Source of the DNA: Paracoccus sp. (in: a-proteobacteria)
Lineage (GTDB): Bacteria > Pseudomonadota > Alphaproteobacteria > Rhodobacterales > Rhodobacteraceae
Assembly: GCA_030538425.1 (NCBI GenBank)
Contig: JAUNTZ010000029.1
Span: 1-35,537, forward strand
DNA: 35,537 nt
Direction of reading: 5' to 3'
Within the stretch, counting starts at the first letter, position 1. Each line of letters begins with the position of its first letter. The position numbers were made by a program, and so were the translations under genes. Positions 33,792-35,537 of this stretch are shown piece by piece. A model generated the notes under the pieces. The model was not told where the DNA came from and did not search any database. It saw only the letters and a program-made list of their open reading frames with translations.

Positions 33792-34247
33792 TTAGAACAT
33801 CGTGTTGCTATTGGCGGCCTCGGTCGGGACGGTCTGGATCACGTCCCAATGTTCGACGATCTGGCCATCCTCGACGCGGAAGATATCGACCACGGCCTGA
33901 CCCGTATCATCCGCCCCGTTGGTCGAATGGATATGAAGCCAGACCAGATCGCCATCGGCGGCAGAGCGGACGATTCGCGCCCGCGATTCGGGGTTTTCTT
34001 CAAAGAAGCCGGTGAAATAGCTCACAAACGGTTCTTTGCCATCGGGAACCGCGGGATTGTGCTGAATATAGCTCTCAGCCACGACATCGGCGGCGGTCGC
34101 GTCATGGCGGTTGAAGAACCCCTCATAGAAATCAACAACAAGCTGCCGGTTGGCCTCTTCCTGTTCGTTATTGCGCTCTTGTGCGGCCAAAGGTGCGGCT
34201 GTCAGCGCAAGGGCAGTAGAAAGGGTAAGGGCTTTGAATGCTCGCAT
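33792..34247 (-). CDS. Exported SnoaL-like / NTF2-like protein
   Basis: A 151-residue protein. Signal peptide residues 1–24 (MRAFKALTLSTALALTAAP then LAAQ). The mature part has the SnoaL polyketide-cyclase/NTF2-fold pattern: VDFYEGFFNRHDATAADVVAESYIQHNP, a VHIH-like VWLHIHSTNG strand, and DIFRVEDGQIVEHWDVIQ, the most recognisable family signature. Start is ATG 34247, with AGGAG eight bases upstream; the frame includes a TTG two codons earlier. The substrate of such small exported members is unknown. It converges with the dioxygenase-like gene over a shared terminator. Confidence 0.87.
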   Translation of the reverse strand: MRAFKALTLSTALALTAAPLAAQERNNEQEEANRQLVVDFYEGFFNRHDATAADVVAESYIQHNPAVPDGKEPFVSYFTGFFEENPESRARIVRSAADGDLVWLHIHSTNGADDTGQAVVDIFRVEDGQIVEHWDVIQTVPTEAANSNTMF

Positions 34248-34352
34248 CGTCAAATCTCCTGATATCTTTCAAGTCACAGGTTTCAGCGTAACAGAGATTT
34301 GCAAAGCCACAATTCAGATTGATGTGGTCAGCGGCTTGCCGCGTTAAATGAG

Positions 34353-34380
34353 AACGCCCGCAGCCTTGGCTACGGGCGTT
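34353..34380 (-). terminator. Hairpin terminator after rpsO
   Basis: AACGCCCG + AGCC (34353–34365) pairs with GGCT + CGGGCGTT (34368–34380) around a 2-base TT turn, which in practice will open to a larger loop; there is one C·A mismatch. The outer arm is almost identical to the hairpin at 33744–33771. It lies 20 bp after the rpsO stop. Confidence 0.75.
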
Positions 34381-34400
34381 TTCCTGAAATGCGGATCGTC

Positions 34401-34670
34401 TTAGCGACGCAGGCCCAGACGGCCGATCAGCGAGGTGTAACGGCCCTCATCCTTGGCTTTCAGATAGTCCAGCAGCTTGCGGCGCTGTGCCACCATCATC
34501 AGCAGACCACGGCGCGAGTGGTTGTCTTTCTTGTGGCTCTTGAAATGCTCGGTCAGGGTCGCGATGCGCGAGGACAGGATGGCGACCTGAACTTCGGGGC
34601 TGCCGGTGTCGCCTTCTTTGGTGGCGTATTCCTTGATGACGCGATTCTTTTCTTCAACAGTGATCGACAT
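34401..34670 (-). CDS. rpsO: 30S ribosomal protein S15
   Basis: An 89-residue protein that binds 16S rRNA and organises the platform of the small subunit. Full-length match to the family: [33 protein letters not shown], and [27 protein letters not shown] precedes the ATG at 34670. The gene has its own promoter candidate and its own terminator. It is upstream of pnp as in most bacteria, but two other genes lie between. Confidence 0.98.
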   Translation of the reverse strand: MSITVEEKNRVIKEYATKEGDTGSPEVQVAILSSRIATLTEHFKSHKKDNHSRRGLLMMVAQRRKLLDYLKAKDEGRYTSLIGRLGLRR

Positions 34671-34770
34671 CGGGGACTCCTTTCAGAAATCAAAGGGTTA
34701 TGGCACAGGCCGGGATGTCGTCCAGCGCAGGCCCATGGAGAATCAGCCGAAAGCCTTCGGCAGATGGGCG

Positions 34771-34799
34771 CGTATAGGGGACGGCGCGCGAAAAGCCAA
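34771..34799 (-). promoter_or_regulatory. Candidate promoter of rpsO
   Basis: On the minus strand TTGGCT (34794–34799) and TATACG (34771–34776) are separated by exactly 17 bases, giving a sigma-70-type pair. The predicted leader is about 95 bases before the rpsO ATG. Confidence 0.5.
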
Positions 34800-34803
34800 G
34801 CCC

Positions 34804-35532
34804 CTAGAACTTGCCCGGCCCTTTCAGATGATGGCCCGGCTCAACCAGCGTGACCTTGTCGGCGCTGAGCCCGAAACTGTCGATCAGATGGGCGACCGGC
34901 CTGTCGTCCAGCAGGATCATCGCGCTGCCGTCCAGGTCGCGCTCAATCGTGATCGCGGTGCGGGCGGGGTCGGGGGCCTCAACCATGATGCGGTCGGTCT
35001 CGGGGTGGTAATCGACCACGACCACAGGCGCGCCGTCATGGCTGGCGATATAGTAAAGATCATTGCCCGGCCCGCCGGTCAGCCAGTCGCCGGCGCGCCC
35101 GACAAGCGTGTCGTCGCCCGCACCGCCAGCCAGCGAATCGACATCCTCATCCGCGCCGCCATCCAGCCAGTCATTACCGCCCCCGCCGATCAGATCATCC
35201 GCGCCGGATCCGCCCTGCAAAACATCGTCACCCGGCCCGCCGAACATGACATCATCGCCCGAGCCCCCGATCAGCGTGTCCTGGCCCTCACCGCCATATA
35301 GATGATCATTGCCCGGCCCGCCCTCGATCAGGTCATCGCCATTGCCGCCCGCCAGCGTGTCATCGCCCGGCCCGCCGGTCATCCGGTCGGGCCCCTCGCC
35401 ACCCATCGCGTCAACAGGCGCGTCGGGATCATCCTCGGGCCCGGCGTCACCGGCATCGGTGCTGCTTGTCACCACCGCCTCGGCGACAAAACCGGCAAAT
35501 AACAGACCAAGCAATCCGGCAAGCTCAAACAT
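34804..35532 (-). CDS. Small RTX-type calcium-binding repeat protein
   Basis: A 242-residue protein. One hydrophobic N-terminal segment (residues 1–22, [20 protein letters not shown]) is followed by an acidic linker. Then come about 13 glycine/aspartate nonapeptides of the GGxGxDxxx kind (residues ~44–160; the tenth and twelfth are irregular) that form a Ca2+-binding beta roll. The C-terminal ~80 residues ([19 protein letters not shown] onward) form a different, beta-rich end. The sequence shows no toxin or enzyme domain. The N-terminal hydrophobic segment suggests membrane anchoring, which is unusual because most RTX proteins are free and leave by a type I secretion system. No such system is seen here. 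Confidence 0.88.
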   Translation of the reverse strand: MFELAGLLGLLFAGFVAEAVVTSSTDAGDAGPEDDPDAPVDAMGGEGPDRMTGGPGDDTLAGGNGDDLIEGGPGNDHLYGGEGQDTLIGGSGDDVMFGGPGDDVLQGGSGADDLIGGGGNDWLDGGADEDVDSLAGGAGDDTLVGRAGDWLTGGPGNDLYYIASHDGAPVVVVDYHPETDRIMVEAPDPARTAITIERDLDGSAMILLDDRPVAHLIDSFGLSADKVTLVEPGHHLKGPGKF

Positions 35533-35537
35533 CGCAC

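Noticed and set aside
35030-35405. Tandem ~27-bp DNA repeats resembling a minisatellite or CRISPR array
   Set aside because: They are the codons of the RTX nonapeptides; units are contiguous, with no spacers.

Overview
The window looks like chromosomal DNA of a Rhodobacteraceae-type alphaproteobacterium (Roseobacter/Paracoccus relatives). The inference rests on high GC, strong third-position GC codon use, the Lrp–DUF2849–cysI–cysH–DUF934 sulfur order, a liv-type ABC transporter packed with two AMP-ligase-fold genes, TRAP transporter genes, and an rpsO/pnp neighbourhood. No tRNA, rRNA, CRISPR array, insertion sequence or prophage gene was seen.

Region 1 (1–8751), sulfur metabolism and thiol repair. 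The truncated 5' part of msrP runs off the left edge. It is divergent from a secreted DUF302 protein and a small immunity-like gene. A free-methionine sulfoxide reductase (GAF fold) and an Lrp/AsnC regulator face a tightly overlapping operon: DUF2849, ferredoxin-type sulfite reductase cysI, and an in-frame fusion of APS/PAPS reductase CysH with DUF934. A nitronate monooxygenase follows. The siroheme-pathway uroporphyrinogen-III methyltransferase gene cobA lies on the other strand and would supply the sulfite reductase cofactor. Downstream of cobA, about 750 bp of non-coding DNA holds one recognisable decayed copy of the cobA 3' end and three further, older tandem relics.

Region 2 (8783–12042): a TRAP transporter operon dctQ–dctM–dctP on the minus strand. 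It ends in a strong terminator whose neighbourhood is itself repeated in decayed form.

Region 3 (12195–21337): a long minus-strand operon with acyl-CoA synthetase, livG, livH, livM, livK, livF, two unidentified small genes, and a PaaK-like ligase-fold protein that lacks the usual ATP P-loop. Together these suggest uptake and CoA activation of an organic acid. Divergent from it (21525–25956) are a hybrid PAS histidine kinase, an OmpR-type response regulator and an L-lactate-permease-family transporter.

Region 4 (25953–30330): photolyase, aldehyde dehydrogenase, 1-Cys peroxiredoxin, and a family 2 glycosyltransferase.

Region 5 (30415–35532): pnp and rpsO on the minus strand, with an exported intradiol-dioxygenase-like protein and an exported SnoaL-like protein lying between them. 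A small RTX calcium-binding repeat protein sits at the right edge.
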